From: JABDKJ01 sp039028335
GTDB lineage: Bacteria; Bacteroidota; Bacteroidia; Flavobacteriales_D; JABDKJ01
Length of the DNA: 14,039 nucleotides
Assembly (NCBI GenBank): GCA_039028335.1
Contig: JBCCIF010000084.1
Span: 1 to 14,039 of the forward strand
Direction: 5' to 3'
How positions within the stretch are numbered: position 1 is the first letter of the stretch; the number at the start of each line of letters is the position of its first letter. The notes under the pieces were generated by a model. The model worked only from the letters and a program-made list of their open reading frames with translations, was not told the DNA's origin and did no database searches. The position numbers and the translations under genes are program-made. Shown one piece after another: positions 1-7,579 of this stretch.

Positions 1-831
1 ATCTTGTGCACCGCTAGAATAAATAGCGAGCAAAGCAATTACCGATACTGTTATACCAAGCACAAAAGTATATATACCAATTGACAGAAAAAATCGCCAT
101 ATAACACCTCCCCAAGAGGTTTTATAGTAATTTTTCATGCTAATTATAGTAAAAATGCTCAAGCAAAAGAGAATCGGACCAATTGCTCTGTATCCTGAAA
201 TTAAGCTAATTACTATTCCAAAGATCGATAGAATGAGAAAAAAAGTATGGATATGAAAAGAGAGGATTAAATGCTCTAAATAAAAGTTCTTTTTACGATA
301 AAAAATCAAATAATTGATCAATGCGAAAAGTGGCATAAGGAAAAAGAGTGCAATTGAAATATAGCGTAAGATATTTGCATTGATCTTATCTTTATTTTCA
401 ACTATTTGCTTCAAAGCATCTATAAATTTGCCGGTTTCAACCTCCTTTTCATCACCGGGCGCAGTGGTTATATTAATTACCTGATCATTTCCCACTGCAG
501 CATCTAAATCAGTACTCGCATCCACATTGAGAAAAGACACATCTGCTAATGGCGCCAATAGAAAGACGAAAAAACTCACAAAAACATAGAATCTAAGCGG
601 ATCTAAATAGCGCTTCCTTTTCCCCTCAAAAAACTTATTCGACAGATAACCGGGTTTGAACAACATCGGACCAATTGTTCTAAAAAAGCGCGTATCAAAA
701 GAAAAATAAACTTGAACAAAAGTACTGATAAACTCTTTTAATGAAATGCGCATAGATACATTGCGCTGACCACAAGCATAACAAAATTTGTCATCCTTTT
801 TAATGTCGGTTTCGCAATTGGGGCATTTCAT
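1..831 (-). CDS. DUF3667 family zinc-ribbon membrane protein, partial (C-terminus beyond left edge)
   Basis: The frame is open from the ATG at 829-831 to base 1, giving 277 residues with no stop, so the C-terminus lies outside the window. The N-terminus is a zinc ribbon with pairs C3-x2-C6 and C17-x2-C20 (MKCPNC...FCYACGQ). A short cytosolic stretch follows, with the family's typical run FKPGYLSNKFFEGKRKRYLD at about residues 78-97. Hydrophobic, probably transmembrane segments lie near 101-115, 179-197, 216-233, 240-252 and 262-274. A hydrophilic loop rich in D, E and N occupies about 118-175. This order matches DUF3667, a Bacteroidota-typical family of unknown function, and I assign no activity. 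The ATG lies 3 nt after the antiporter stop codon, so it is probably the translationally coupled third gene of the rseP operon. Confidence 0.85.
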   Translation of the reverse strand, partial: MKCPNCETDIKKDDKFCYACGQRNVSMRISLKEFISTFVQVYFSFDTRFFRTIGPMLFKPGYLSNKFFEGKRKRYLDPLRFYVFVSFFVFLLAPLADVSFLNVDASTDLDAAVGNDQVINITTAPGDEKEVETGKFIDALKQIVENKDKINANILRYISIALFFLMPLFALINYLIFYRKKNFYLEHLILSFHIHTFFLILSIFGIVISLISGYRAIGPILFCLSIFTIISMKNYYKTSWGGVIWRFFLSIGIYTFVLGITVSVIALLAIYSSGAQD

Positions 832-834
832 AAA

Positions 835-2331
835 TCATTCTATATCATTCTCAGGATCATCAAAGTCCGTGTCGCTAGTCAAATCATCTTTCAATTGACT
901 CTTAATATCCTCTTTTAGATCTTCCTCAAATTCTCTTTCTCCAGAAATCTGCTTTTGCTCTTGAATTTCATCTGAATTCTCTTCCACTTCAGCGATTTGA
1001 CCCTCTTCCAATTCTTCATCTCCATCATTTTCTGGCAAAAGCCCTCTGTTCGATTTTGCATTACTAATAAGCGTCCAGGTCATGAGAACGCTTGTAATAA
1101 TAATGGCATAAAGAATTACTCCATTCATTTTCTCTACATCCGGAGAAAGGTATGAACCTTCTTCGGATGGAGACATCATATCCAAGATTACAGGGCTTCC
1201 TGTAATAGAAAAGAACAAAAGAACCGTTATCAATCCCCGCGGTGCAATTAAGAGCAAGGCACTGGTCTGTTTTGAAATGAAGATCTTGAGAAAAATCCAA
1301 CGGATGATATACAATGCAGCTGCAACACATATTCCAATTAAAGCTACCTCATAGTTCAAAAGGTAATCCAAACTAATTGTGATACCGAAAATGACAAAGA
1401 AAAAGGTTCTTAAAACAAAAGCGGACTCCAGGGCCAAAACATGGAAATCATGCAGAAAATGATTGAGCTTATCGTGGTTAATATACTTACTCAATTTGCC
1501 TCTGAAAAAGAGCTCAGAATTATTGAGCATCAATCCAAAAATTAAAATAAGCACTAAGGTGCTTAAGCCATAAATCTTTCCTATTACATAAAGCAAACAG
1601 AGCAAGGCAATAAGGAGAAACAACTTGACCTGACTTTTAATTCGTTGGAATAACCAGACAAGAAAATAAGAAATAATTACCGATACGATTATTGTTAAAA
1701 AGACCTTTCCAAACTCAGCACCAATTCCACCAAAATTCGGGTCAGTTACTCCATCGAGAAATGGGTAAAACAACATGATTCCCAATATGTCCGAAAAAGT
1801 AGATTCATAAACCATGAACTCCTTCCTTACCTCAATGAGATTGGCGACACTTGGAATAATAATGGCGCTACTCATTATTGATAGTGGAATAGCACATACA
1901 ATGGCTAAGTTCCAATTATTGTTGAAAATGAAGAACTCCAAAACAAATGCGACCAGCGCAGTGCTGCCTAACAAGGCCAATAAAGCAACCGAAAAAGATT
2001 TCCATATAACAGGCCATTTCTTCTTCGATAGTTCAAGATCTAATGCCGCCTCAAGGACTATCAAAATTAGCCCTACCTGGCCTAGAATAGGAAGGATATT
2101 GTCGTTGTCAATGATGTAATTATTGATGGTGGACAAACCAAAAAAGTCAAGTCCATAGTGCATTCCAATACCGGCAGCAATAAGCAGGATAACGCTTGGT
2201 ATATTGGTCTTTCTTGATATTACATTAAAGAAATACGATAGAATAATTACCGCAGAAGCAGCAATTACAATATAGTAAGGAGTATTATTTGCCGCACCAA
2301 AAATAAATTGCAACGGTATTTCTAAATTCAT
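835..2331 (-). CDS. CPA1/NhaP-type cation:proton antiporter with acidic C-terminal tail
   Basis: This 498-residue inner-membrane antiporter probably exchanges Na+ (or K+) for H+ in pH and salt homeostasis. About a dozen hydrophobic segments fill residues 18-425. Family signatures include LEAALDLEL at 93-101, the ion-site region ESTFSDILG at 176-184 with E176 and D181, and APRGLI at 363-368, the arginine-glycine motif of CPA1 exchangers. In many NhaP proteins the ion site reads ND; here it reads SD, so the exact ion is uncertain. Residues 431-498 form a soluble tail dominated by E and D, with no recognisable TrkA or CNBD domain. It could be a regulatory or cytosolic interaction segment. The ATG at 2329-2331 lies 28 nt downstream of the rseP stop, and the stop is 3 nt before the DUF3667 start, which points to one operon. 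Confidence 0.88.
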   Translation of the reverse strand: MNLEIPLQFIFGAANNTPYYIVIAASAVIILSYFFNVISRKTNIPSVILLIAAGIGMHYGLDFFGLSTINNYIIDNDNILPILGQVGLILIVLEAALDLELSKKKWPVIWKSFSVALLALLGSTALVAFVLEFFIFNNNWNLAIVCAIPLSIMSSAIIIPSVANLIEVRKEFMVYESTFSDILGIMLFYPFLDGVTDPNFGGIGAEFGKVFLTIIVSVIISYFLVWLFQRIKSQVKLFLLIALLCLLYVIGKIYGLSTLVLILIFGLMLNNSELFFRGKLSKYINHDKLNHFLHDFHVLALESAFVLRTFFFVIFGITISLDYLLNYEVALIGICVAAALYIIRWIFLKIFISKQTSALLLIAPRGLITVLLFFSITGSPVILDMMSPSEEGSYLSPDVEKMNGVILYAIIITSVLMTWTLISNAKSNRGLLPENDGDEELEEGQIAEVEENSDEIQEQKQISGEREFEEDLKEDIKSQLKDDLTSDTDFDDPENDIE

Positions 2332-2359
2332 AGCGCTTGAATTTAAGAAAAAGCTCTAT

Positions 2360-3685
2360 TTAATTTAATAAATGATTGACGACATCATTTTTCAAAGCAA
2401 ATATGATTAAGCCGATCAATAAGAAAAAGCCAATCATCTGAGCAATCTCCATAAATCGCTGACTTGGGGCCTTTCCTGAAATCATTTCATACAAGAGGAA
2501 CATTACATGTCCTCCATCGAGTGCAGGAATTGGAAGGATATTCATAAAGGCTAAAATGATCGAAATTAAAGCTGTAAGGCTCCAAAACCTCTGCCATTCC
2601 CATGTCGGCCCATATGCTTTGGCAAAGGAGATGAAACTTCCTACTTGTTTAGATCCAGCTTTTGTAAATAAATATTTCATACTATTTACAATTCCCTTTA
2701 ATTTTCTCCAACCGAATTCAATTCCCGCTGGAAATGATTCAAAAAATCCGTACTCCAAAAGCTGAGTATCATGTTTACCAAAGCTCTTTTTGTTGTAAAA
2801 ACCAATTCGCGAAAGCGAATCCACTTGAACAGAAATTTCTTTTTTCACCCCTTCTCGATAAAGACTCAGTTGGATTTCTTTATTGGATTTATCTTTTATG
2901 CTTTGTCTAAACTCATCGAAAAACACCACTTTTTGGCCATCTATACCAACAATACTGTCATTTACCAATAAACCAGCTTTTTCTGCGGGAGCATCTTCTG
3001 CTAATTCTCCAATTACAACATAAGTTCGAGGAGTAAAAAGCGTTTTGGTTTTAGACTCAAGCATCTTGAGGGTAATGTCCTCCGGCAACATCAATTCTTT
3101 TTGTTCACCATTTGGCTTTTGAACTGTGAATTTCCTAAGATCAAAGAGCAATATATCTTCTGACATATCGCTAAAATTCTTCAATCCAATATTTGGATAG
3201 TCAACTATTCTATCTCCATTTTCAAAACCATATTCTTCGACTAAAGAACTTACCTCTATTCCATTTTCAAAACTAGCTGGATCAGAAACTTCCCTCCCCC
3301 AAGTAAACAAGGTCATTCCGTAGATCAAAAACCCTAGAATAAGGTTCACGGTAACACCTCCAAGCATGATGATCAATCTTTGCCAAGCCGGTTTAGATCG
3401 GAATTCCCAAGGTTGAGGAGGTCCTGACATCTGTTCTTTATCCATGCTCTCGTCAATCATTCCAGAAATTTTCACATATCCTCCCAAGGGCAGCCATCCT
3501 ATGCCATAAACAGTTTCGCCAATTTTCTTTTTGAAAAGAGAAAAGTTGAACGCATCAAAAAAGAGGTAGAATTTTTCTACACGCGTTTTAAATAGCCTCG
3601 CTGGGTAATAATGTCCCCATTCATGAAGCACAATAAGTAAAGAAAGTCCAAGCAACAATTGCCCGGCCATAATTAAATTCTCCAT
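2360..3685 (-). CDS. rseP: RseP-type site-2 (M50) intramembrane zinc metalloprotease
   Basis: Intramembrane protease of the RseP/S2P family; relatives cut anti-sigma factors and leftover signal peptides within the membrane. The ATG at 3683-3685 gives 441 residues. A TTG two codons upstream (3689-3691) is in frame but less likely, because relatives begin like MENLIMAGQ. The first membrane segment carries the zinc motif HEWGH at about 21-25. The conserved GGYVKISGM follows at about 68-76, and a hydrophobic segment at about 103-123. A degenerate PDZ-like region lies near 145-175 and a clearer PDZ domain near 223-288. The last segments carry NILPIPALDGGH at about 382-393, whose aspartate is the third zinc ligand, so the active site is complete. 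It is the first gene of an operon with the antiporter and the DUF3667 gene. The usual dxr neighbour is not seen within the window. Its target anti-sigma factor is not evident here. Confidence 0.93.
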   Translation of the reverse strand: MENLIMAGQLLLGLSLLIVLHEWGHYYPARLFKTRVEKFYLFFDAFNFSLFKKKIGETVYGIGWLPLGGYVKISGMIDESMDKEQMSGPPQPWEFRSKPAWQRLIIMLGGVTVNLILGFLIYGMTLFTWGREVSDPASFENGIEVSSLVEEYGFENGDRIVDYPNIGLKNFSDMSEDILLFDLRKFTVQKPNGEQKELMLPEDITLKMLESKTKTLFTPRTYVVIGELAEDAPAEKAGLLVNDSIVGIDGQKVVFFDEFRQSIKDKSNKEIQLSLYREGVKKEISVQVDSLSRIGFYNKKSFGKHDTQLLEYGFFESFPAGIEFGWRKLKGIVNSMKYLFTKAGSKQVGSFISFAKAYGPTWEWQRFWSLTALISIILAFMNILPIPALDGGHVMFLLYEMISGKAPSQRFMEIAQMIGFFLLIGLIIFALKNDVVNHLLN

Positions 3686-3700
3686 AGTCAAAAAAGTCTA

Positions 3701-3708
3701 CAAATGTA
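3701..3708 (-). promoter_or_regulatory. Bacteroidota -7 box for the rseP operon
   Basis: Read on the minus strand this is TACATTTG, an exact match to the Bacteroidota consensus TAnnTTTG. It ends 15 nt before the rseP ATG, so the predicted leader is only about 8-10 nt. Nineteen nt upstream the minus strand reads TTTT (around 3728-3731), a poor match to the -33 TTTG element. There is no clear Shine-Dalgarno sequence, as is usual in this phylum. The call rests on consensus and position only. Confidence 0.5.
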
Positions 3709-3759
3709 TGTTAATCCTATAATTGAGAAAATCTAAAATTGTTTAATCAAAAGGGTCTC

Positions 3760-3817
3760 ATTTCAAAATAGAATTGATTTTATTTCAATTCAGTGAAATT
3801 CTTAATTATTTTGAAAT
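3760..3817. repeat. Cluster of direct and inverted repeats upstream of the sensor kinase (candidate LytTR operator)
   Basis: ATTTCAA occurs at 3760-3766 and again at 3782-3788, and its inverse TTGAAAT at 3811-3817. Taken as 9-mers, the two direct copies agree at 7 of 9 positions and are separated by 13 bp, about two helical turns between centres. LytTR-domain regulators classically bind two 9-bp direct repeats about 12-13 bp apart, and the operon just downstream encodes one. Dyads overlap these repeats. A perfect 10-bp pair lies at 3760-3769 and 3808-3817. GAATTGA (3771-3777) faces TCAATTC (3785-3791). ATTTCA (3782-3787) faces TGAAAT (3794-3799). In AT-rich DNA some of this could be chance. 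Confidence 0.4.
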
Positions 3818-3830
3818 TGTTCTTTTTGAT

Positions 3831-6800
3831 TTGACTACAAAATTATCCCAATACTACTACCTCATTGCCATTGGCTTATGTATCCTATTAGCGACTACCA
3901 AATCCTTTGGTCAACAGTATTTCTTCAAGAATTTTTCTGTCGAACAAGGACTGAGTCAATCTGAGGTGGGAGATATTGTTCAAGACCGTTCGGGAAGATT
4001 ATTCTTGAGAACAGTCAGTTCAGGGATAGATGTTTTTGACGGAGAGCATTTCTCGAAGATCACTAAGAAAGATGGCTTACTCAATTCTTTTGTAAACAAA
4101 ATCCACCAAGACCACAATGGGCAAATTTGGTTTGCGAGTTCTGATGGATTAAGTATGTACCGAAAGGATAGTATTCTCTCTTACCGTTTTAATGAATCGA
4201 TTGGCAAGATAGAATCCATCTTCTCTATGCACGACTCTCAAACCTATGGCCTGCTGCTGAGCACCAATAGAGGTCTTGTCCAATTTAAACAGGGGCAGTT
4301 TGTCCTTTTATCATCACGGAAATTGCGTGTTTTCTCAATGATCAATTTCCACAATGACTTGCTTCTTGGAACCGATTCTGGACTTTATCAATACAAGGAT
4401 GGAAATTTGATTAATAGAACAGAACTGATTTCAAATAATCATCAAATCCTCGCCATGGTTACAGATCAAAATGGCAGGCTGTACTGTGGAACTCAAAATG
4501 GAGTATTTCAACTATACGAACAAAATGTAGATTTCATTCCCATCGATATAAGCCCAAATAATTCAGTTATCTCGGCTTTATCCACTTATGACAATAAAGT
4601 AATCTTTGGCACCAATGGAGATGGACTCGTGATCTTTCATCCAGACGGTCGTAGAGAATATATTGATGAATCAATGGGACTTAGCGATAACTATATATGG
4701 TCGCTTCTTGAAGATAAAGAACACAATATATGGATTGGAACTTCAGGTGCCGGAATTGATCTGTATTCAGAAGATCAATTCAGAATATTTACGACTAAGA
4801 ACGGTCTACAAAACGATATTGTCTATGATATTATAGAAGATGATATTGGACGCATTTGGTTTGGGATCGTGCAAGGAGGTATAAGCATATTTGATGGAGA
4901 AAAAATCGAGAATTTTTCGGAGAAAGATGGGCTCAGTCACCGAACGGTACGTTGTTTTCATAAGGAAGGTGAACGCATCTATATAGGAACAGAGAACGGT
5001 CTCAGTATTTACGAAAAAGGCATATTTCGAGACGCATCAGATGAGTTTGGATTACGCGATAATGCCATTTTCGACATTCATCGTTCTAAGGACAGCACAC
5101 TTTGGTTCGCTTGCAAAGGTGAAAGGTACTACGGTCCAAATGGAGGTGTGTTTGCATTCAAAAATGGCAAAAGAAAAGCTTTCAAGAAGAAAGATGGTTT
5201 GGGAAGTGAAAACGTCTTTCACATTTTCGAAAAATCGAATGGAGAAATTTGGTTTGGAACAGATGACGGAATTTATAAATATGAAAGTGGTTCATTTTCA
5301 CGGTTAGGAAAGGGCTTCGTTGGTGAATGCAGCAATACAATTATTAGCATGGCCGAAGATCATCTGGGTAATTGTTGGATTGGAACAATAGGAGGTTTAG
5401 CGTATTTTGATGGCACCTCTTTTACCTGCTTTCAAGATGAAAAAGTAAGTGCTGGAAAGAGTATATTCTTTCTTACAATTCAAGAAGATCAGAATTTATG
5501 GATTGGCTCTTCTGATGGGCTCGAAAAATTGGATTTAAATACGTTTTACAAGGAAAGAAGGCTTAAGACTATCATTTACAATGACCAAAATGGTTTTTAT
5601 GGTTCTGAATGCAATCAGAATGCTGTATATACTGACAGCAAAGGGAACATGTGGTTTGGCACCATAAAAGCCGCAATCAAATACTCGCCTGAAAAAGAAG
5701 ATACCACTTCGGTAAAACCAGATATCGAACTGACAACTATAAGTTTAAGTGGAAAACAAACTTCATGGAAGGAATTGGGGTTCAAACTGGATTCACTAAG
5801 TGGAGTCCCTTCTAATTTAAGGCTTAATTATAATCAAAATGATCTCTTAATAGAGTACCAAGGAATTTATTTAAAAAATCCTGAGGCACTTACCTATCAA
5901 TTCAAGTTAGAAGGTCTCGCCCAAGACGCTTGGTCTGAATTTACAGATCAAAAAAGTATCTATTTTTCAAATCTCTTACCAGGGGATTACAGTTTTCAAG
6001 TAAATGTTCTGAATAAAGACACTGGGCTTTCTCAATTAAGTCCTCCTTTTAATTTTTCCATCCAACCCGCCTTTTGGCAGACTAACGTGTTCAAAGTTAT
6101 AGGCTTTCTATTTTTACTCATCCTTGTCTATTTCATCATCCAAATCAGAACGAACAATGTACGTTCAAAAGAAAAGATAAAGCAAGATTTTCAAACGCAG
6201 CTCCATGAAGTAGAAATGAAAGCCTTGAGAGCACAAATGAATCCACATTTTATATTCAATTCTTTGAACAGCATAAATCACTTTATTATTAAAAACAAGA
6301 AAGAACTTGCCTCTGAGTACCTCACAAAATTTTCACGGCTTATTCGTTTGGTTTTACAAAATTCGAAAGAGAAGTTAGTGACTTTAGAGGAAGAACTCAA
6401 TGCTTTAACTTTATATGTTGAACTAGAAGCTTTGCGTTTCCAAAATAAATTCGATTATCAAGTCAACTCAAATGTAAACTCAGCTTTCTATCGAATACCT
6501 CCTCTGCTTCTTCAGCCCTTTGTAGAAAATGCTATTTGGCATGGGCTGCTGCATTTAAAAGAACGGAAAGGAAGACTTACTATGGATATTGAAGAAAAAG
6601 ATGCTCAATTGGAAATTCGTATTGTTGACAATGGAATTGGAAGAGTAAAGTCAAAAGAGATGAAAAGTAAAAATGCAATCAAGAAAAAATCGATGGGACT
6701 AAAGATAAACTCGGAACGCCTCCAGCTTGCTGAAGTCTTATATAACTCAACGACCTCACTTGAAATAAAAGATTTGAAAAATGTAAAAGGGGATTCCGAA

Positions 6801-6836
6801 GGAACGGAAGTCGTCATTAAAATAAAATACAATTGA
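3831..6836 (+). CDS. Membrane sensor histidine kinase: two seven-bladed propellers, Y_Y_Y domain, LytS-type kinase
   Basis: Hybrid-style periplasmic sensor joined to a LytS/YehU-type kinase (HisKA_7TM-less His_kinase family). No ATG fits. TTG at 3831 gives 1001 residues and a normal signal peptide (MTTKLSQYYYLIAIGLCILL, cleavage near SFG-Q). TTG at 3774 would add 19 residues, including acidic ones, and is less likely. About 14 blades of the W-F/I-G-T...G-[LI]...F-D-G type span residues 29-620, enough for two seven-bladed propellers. A Y_Y_Y domain follows at about 687-746 and a single membrane helix at 752-772. A short coiled coil leads to NPHFIFNS (804-811) with phospho-acceptor H806. The N box FVENAIWHG is at 897-905, G1 DNGIG at 933-937, and G2 around SMGLKINSERL at 954-964. 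No catalytic motif is missing. No receiver domain is fused; the receiver is the next gene, 2 nt away. In Bacteroidota such sensors often detect polysaccharide fragments, but no SusCD or glycoside hydrolase gene lies nearby, so the ligand is unknown. Confidence 0.92.
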   Translation: MTTKLSQYYYLIAIGLCILLATTKSFGQQYFFKNFSVEQGLSQSEVGDIVQDRSGRLFLRTVSSGIDVFDGEHFSKITKKDGLLNSFVNKIHQDHNGQIWFASSDGLSMYRKDSILSYRFNESIGKIESIFSMHDSQTYGLLLSTNRGLVQFKQGQFVLLSSRKLRVFSMINFHNDLLLGTDSGLYQYKDGNLINRTELISNNHQILAMVTDQNGRLYCGTQNGVFQLYEQNVDFIPIDISPNNSVISALSTYDNKVIFGTNGDGLVIFHPDGRREYIDESMGLSDNYIWSLLEDKEHNIWIGTSGAGIDLYSEDQFRIFTTKNGLQNDIVYDIIEDDIGRIWFGIVQGGISIFDGEKIENFSEKDGLSHRTVRCFHKEGERIYIGTENGLSIYEKGIFRDASDEFGLRDNAIFDIHRSKDSTLWFACKGERYYGPNGGVFAFKNGKRKAFKKKDGLGSENVFHIFEKSNGEIWFGTDDGIYKYESGSFSRLGKGFVGECSNTIISMAEDHLGNCWIGTIGGLAYFDGTSFTCFQDEKVSAGKSIFFLTIQEDQNLWIGSSDGLEKLDLNTFYKERRLKTIIYNDQNGFYGSECNQNAVYTDSKGNMWFGTIKAAIKYSPEKEDTTSVKPDIELTTISLSGKQTSWKELGFKLDSLSGVPSNLRLNYNQNDLLIEYQGIYLKNPEALTYQFKLEGLAQDAWSEFTDQKSIYFSNLLPGDYSFQVNVLNKDTGLSQLSPPFNFSIQPAFWQTNVFKVIGFLFLLILVYFIIQIRTNNVRSKEKIKQDFQTQLHEVEMKALRAQMNPHFIFNSLNSINHFIIKNKKELASEYLTKFSRLIRLVLQNSKEKLVTLEEELNALTLYVELEALRFQNKFDYQVNSNVNSAFYRIPPLLLQPFVENAIWHGLLHLKERKGRLTMDIEEKDAQLEIRIVDNGIGRVKSKEMKSKNAIKKKSMGLKINSERLQLAEVLYNSTTSLEIKDLKNVKGDSEGTEVVIKIKYN

Positions 6837-6838
6837 GA

Positions 6839-7579
6839 ATGGATAAGCTCCTCAAAGCAGTAATTATTGACGATGAACTTCATTGTATTGAAACACTTGA
6901 ATGGCAGATTGAAAATACCTGTTCAAATGTCGAAATCATTCGGAAATTTGAAAGCCCTGTTGAAGGGCTTAAATTTTTAATGTATCACGAAATAGATTTA
7001 TTATTTCTTGATATCGAAATGCCGATGTTAAATGGATTTGAGCTTTTGCATGCTTTAAAAGAACCCAATTTCGGATTAATATTTACTACGGCTTATGATG
7101 AATTTGCAATAAAGGCCATTAAACATCAAGCAATCGATTACTTATTAAAACCTATTGACAGAATAGAATTGAAAAAAGCCGTGGAAATGGCATGGCAGCA
7201 AAAGACTAAACTCCAAGAAAAGTTAAACGACTTAATAAAAAAAATGGGAATTATACAGTCGAGTAAGATTGCAATTCCATCCGGTGAAGGAATTAACCTC
7301 GTTTATGCCAATGAAATCTTACGCTGTGAAAGTGAAGATAATTATACCTATGTCCATTTGGTAAATGGAGAAAAGTATTTGCTTTCAAAAACACTCAAAG
7401 AAATGGAGCAACAATTAAAAGACTATTCCTTCATTCGATTGCATCAATCACACTTGGTCAATTACAATTTTATAAAGAAATACATTAAAGGAAGCGGAGG
7501 TCGTGTTGTTTTGAATGAGGGGACAGAAATACCTGTTTCCCGCAGAAAAAAAGCCGAACTATTGGATGTTATCAGTTAA
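6839..7579 (+). CDS. LytTR-family response regulator
   Basis: DNA-binding response regulator of the LytR/AlgR type and the expected partner of the kinase directly upstream. The ATG at 6839-6841 lies 2 nt after the kinase stop and gives 246 residues. A TTG two codons earlier overlaps that stop and is less likely. The receiver domain covers about 5-120, with acidic pair D11-D12, phospho-acceptor D58 (LFLDIEMP), a T-T-A-Y switch near 83-86 and K104 in LLKPID. A charged linker at about 113-140 leads to the LytTR domain at about 144-246. That domain contains the family's CESEDNYTYVHL and FIRLHQSHLVN motifs. The stop codon lies inside the 3' end of the convergent VWA gene (8-bp overlap). A plausible target is the repeat cluster at 3760-3817; this is inference. 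Confidence 0.93.
   Translation: MDKLLKAVIIDDELHCIETLEWQIENTCSNVEIIRKFESPVEGLKFLMYHEIDLLFLDIEMPMLNGFELLHALKEPNFGLIFTTAYDEFAIKAIKHQAIDYLLKPIDRIELKKAVEMAWQQKTKLQEKLNDLIKKMGIIQSSKIAIPSGEGINLVYANEILRCESEDNYTYVHLVNGEKYLLSKTLKEMEQQLKDYSFIRLHQSHLVNYNFIKKYIKGSGGRVVLNEGTEIPVSRRKKAELLDVIS

Larger units (their letters stand above)
3686..3830. other. Divergent intergenic region between rseP and the sensor kinase
   Basis: This is 145 bp of AT-rich DNA between the rseP ATG and the preferred TTG start of the kinase. It holds the rseP -7 box near its left end and a repeat cluster at 3760-3817. For the kinase I found only 7-of-8 matches to TAnnTTTG: TAAAATTG at 3734-3741, TAGAATTG at 3769-3776 and TTATTTTG at 3806-3813. 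None has a convincing -33 element, so the kinase promoter is not assigned. No small ORF or RNA gene is apparent. Confidence 0.7.

Noticed and set aside
3774..3830. Upstream TTG start for the sensor kinase
   Set aside because: It would put 19 extra residues, some acidic, ahead of the signal peptide and would place the start inside the repeat cluster. TTG at 3831 gives a normal signal peptide.
4010..5700. Repeated W-F-G-T blade motifs, as a possible DNA repeat array
   Set aside because: The repeats exist at the protein level as propeller blades; the DNA copies have diverged and there is no CRISPR-like spacer pattern.
6605..6883. Minus-strand 92-residue ORF across the kinase/regulator junction
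   Set aside because: It lies antisense to the kinase ATP-binding domain, including its motif-bearing region, and has no recognisable domain of its own.
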